DNA from: Breoghania sp037026715
GTDB taxonomy: Bacteria > Pseudomonadota > Alphaproteobacteria > Rhizobiales > Stappiaceae
Direction: 5' to 3'
DNA length: 64,000 bases
Assembly: GCF_037026715.1 (NCBI RefSeq)
Contig: NZ_JBANCG010000004.1
Location: forward strand, 124,001-188,000
A model generated the notes under the pieces. That model was not told the DNA's origin and did not search any database. It worked only from the letters and a program-made list of their open reading frames with translations. Position 1 is the stretch's first letter. The number at the start of each line of letters is the position of its first letter. A program made the position numbers and the translations under genes. This document shows positions 62,215 to 64,000 of the stretch, in pieces.

Positions 62215-64000
62215 ATGAACGGAAACGCAATGGCGCGGCGGGCATTCGCATCCGCAGACACGGTTTCGCGGCTCGACGCAGGCTGGCGGCTGACGCTGAC
62301 CGCGCCGGACGCGTTTGTTGATCCGGCGAAACTTGCAGCGATTTCCGACTGGGTGCCGGCCCACGTTCCGGGCACGGTCGCCGGCGCGCTCGCCGCCGCC
62401 GGGCGCTATGTCCCCGAAGATCCGACACCGCTGCACGACAAGGACGCTTGGTACATTTGCGAGGTGCGGGCGAACGATCCGGGCCCGCACGCGCTCGTGC
62501 TCGACGGGCTCGCGACCGTCGCCGAGGTCTGGTGGAACGGCGAACGGGTTCTTTTGAGCGACTGCATGTTTCTCGCCCGCGAGGTGGCCGTCGAGACGCG
62601 GGATGCGAACGTGCTTGCGATCTGCTTTCGCGCACTCGGTCCCCGGCTCGACCAGAAAGGCCCGCGCGCCCGCTGGCGACCGCAGCTCGCTCTCTCGCAA
62701 GGGTTGAGACTGATCCGCACGACGCTGCTCGGCCACATGCCGGGCTGGTGCCCGGAAGTCCACGCGGTCGGGCCATGGCGGCCGATATCGCTTGTAGCGC
62801 CGGGGCCGCAAATCGTCGTGAAGCGGCTTGCCGCGCGGCTCGATGCGGAGGGGACTGGATACCTGTCGCTCGCCTTCCACATGGACGGCGAGGACGATGC
62901 GCCGATGGTCATCTGCGCGGGAGAGAAAGCCGCAGCCACCCGACAGGCTGACGGCGACTGGCTTGCCGAACTGACGCTGCCAGGCATCGAACCATGGTGG
63001 CCACACACGCACGGCGCGCCGACGCTGCACGACATTCGCATCGAGGCGGGTGGGCAGGCGTTCGATCTCGGCCGGACTGGCTTTCGCCGGATCGAGGTCG
63101 AACGCGGCGACGATGGCAACGGCTTTGGCCTCAGGATAAACGGCGTCGATGTCTTCTGCCGCGGCGCGGTGTGGACGAATGCCGATATCCTCACCCTGCC
63201 CTGCGACCGCGACAGCTATCGTCCGCTTCTCGATCTGGCGGTCGAGGCCGGCATGAACATGCTGCGCATCGGCGGCACCATGGCCTACGAGGGGCCGGAA
63301 TTCTTTGCGCTGTGCGATGAACTCGGGCTGATGGTCTGGCAGGATTTCCAGTTCGCCAACTACGACTATCCCGTTGCCGACGAAGCCTTTTCAGACACGG
63401 TGCGGAACGAGGCCCGGCAGGTGCTGGAAGGCACGCAAGGAAACCCGTCACTCGCCGTTTTGTGCGGCGGCAGCGAGATCTACCAGCAGGGCGCCATGCT
63501 CGGCCTGCCCGAGGCGCGGTGGAAGGGACCACTCACAGAGACCCTGCTCGCCGCTATTTCCGCCGAACTTCGCCCCGACGTTCCCTACGTGCCGAATTCG
63601 CCTTCCGGCGGCGCGCAGCCGTTCTTCGCGAACGAGGGCATCGCACACTATTACGGCGTCGGTGCCTATCTGCGCCCGCTGGAGGATGCGCGGCGCGCCA
63701 ACGTGCGTTTTGCCGCCGAGTGCCTCGCCTTTTCCAATGTTCCGCAGCAGCAGACGCTCGATGTGCACCTGCCGGTGAAGCCCGGGCACGATCCGCGCTG
63801 GAAGGCACGGGTTCCGCGCGACCGCGGCGCGGGCTGGGACTTCGAGGATGTGAGCGATCATTACCTGAAGCTTCTCTACGGCGAGGATCCCGCCGGTCTG
63901 CGCTACGCCGATCCGGGCCGCTATCTCGATCTTTCGCGCGCGGTCACGGGCGAGGTGATGGAGGCGACGTTCGGCGAATGGCGCCGCGCGGCCTCTCCGT
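62215..64000 (+). CDS. GH2 / beta-mannosidase-like protein (partial, runs off the window)
   Basis: Open from ATG 62215 to the right edge (at least 595 codons). The N-terminal sugar-binding domain (WVPAHVPGTVAGALAAAG, DKDAWYICEV, VWWNGERVL) and the TIM-barrel domain (CRGAVWTNADI, GMNMLRIGG, DELGLMVWQDFQFANYDYP) are those of GH2 beta-mannosidases. The acid/base region reads CGGSEIYQQ (Glu421; usually GNE), and the nucleophile region is FAAECLAFSNVP (Glu502; usually SEFG). Both Glu are kept, but their surroundings are divergent. 10 bp after the DUF1839 gene. Confidence 0.82.
   Translation, partial: MNGNAMARRAFASADTVSRLDAGWRLTLTAPDAFVDPAKLAAISDWVPAHVPGTVAGALAAAGRYVPEDPTPLHDKDAWYICEVRANDPGPHALVLDGLATVAEVWWNGERVLLSDCMFLAREVAVETRDANVLAICFRALGPRLDQKGPRARWRPQLALSQGLRLIRTTLLGHMPGWCPEVHAVGPWRPISLVAPGPQIVVKRLAARLDAEGTGYLSLAFHMDGEDDAPMVICAGEKAAATRQADGDWLAELTLPGIEPWWPHTHGAPTLHDIRIEAGGQAFDLGRTGFRRIEVERGDDGNGFGLRINGVDVFCRGAVWTNADILTLPCDRDSYRPLLDLAVEAGMNMLRIGGTMAYEGPEFFALCDELGLMVWQDFQFANYDYPVADEAFSDTVRNEARQVLEGTQGNPSLAVLCGGSEIYQQGAMLGLPEARWKGPLTETLLAAISAELRPDVPYVPNSPSGGAQPFFANEGIAHYYGVGAYLRPLEDARRANVRFAAECLAFSNVPQQQTLDVHLPVKPGHDPRWKARVPRDRGAGWDFEDVSDHYLKLLYGEDPAGLRYADPGRYLDLSRAVTGEVMEATFGEWRRAASP

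Noticed and set aside
1..64000. tRNA, rRNA, CRISPR, prophage, transposase or toxin-antitoxin genes
   Set aside because: None could be recognised by reading; short RNA genes could still be missed without a covariance search.

Overview
The window looks like chromosomal DNA of a GC-rich alphaproteobacterium, most likely a member of the Hyphomicrobiales (Rhizobiales). The pointers are the high GC with short AT-rich promoter islands, the fused MaoC/phosphotransacetylase, the CbiG-CobJ fusion, the Flp/Cpa pilus locus with a TTAA-N7-TTAA (CtrA-type) box, large rhizobial-style intergenic palindromes, and an amino acid:carrier-protein ligase locus of the kind known from Bradyrhizobium and Agrobacterium. 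Genus and species cannot be read from the sequence. I saw no tRNA, rRNA, CRISPR, prophage or IS element. About 65 genes were recognised. The last one runs off the right edge.

Region 1 (0-14.2 kb) is a cobalamin locus. It encodes uroporphyrinogen methylation (cobA), cobalt insertion by CbiX, all ring methylations and rearrangement (cobI, cbiG-cobJ, cobM, cbiD, cobK, cobL, cobH) and a,c-amidation (cobB). The content is the early-cobalt-insertion ('anaerobic') route; CobG, CobZ, CobF and CobN are not in the window. A seven-gene minus-strand operon (cbiX-cobH-small ORF-cobL-cobI-cbiG/cobJ-cobM) is coupled mostly by ATGA overlaps and is preceded by a promoter and a degenerate cobalamin riboswitch. 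An RcnB-like periplasmic protein and a B12-binding radical SAM protein sit inside the locus.

Region 2 (14.2-32.8 kb) is mostly housekeeping: fmt, truA, dapE, dapD, queF, def, ilvD and rmuC, with a LysR/isochorismatase pair, a split soluble aerotaxis pair (PAS protein plus MCP) and several membrane proteins. Region 3 (32.8-47 kb) holds small stress and metal modules: ArsR with a permease, OhrR/Ohr with visible operators, and MarR with a PaaI-type thioesterase. It also carries a very large DUF2339 membrane protein, an HDAC-like hydrolase, LysE, an orphan phosphonate-type binding protein, and the pta-maoC/ackA acetate branch.

Region 4 (47-58.6 kb) is a Tad/Flp pilus locus. Two TadE-like minor pilins and a stand-alone CpaC N-domain protein are on the minus strand. 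The Flp pilin, cpaA, and cpaB-C-D-E-F-tadB-tadC are on the plus strand.

Region 5 (58.8-64 kb) is the most unusual part: a tightly packed operon of carrier protein, acyl-CoA-dehydrogenase-like flavoenzyme, seryl-tRNA-synthetase-like amino acid:carrier-protein ligase, DUF1839 protein and a GH2/beta-mannosidase-like protein. It reads as an uncharacterised pathway that loads an amino acid on a carrier, probably oxidises it and passes it to a further acceptor.
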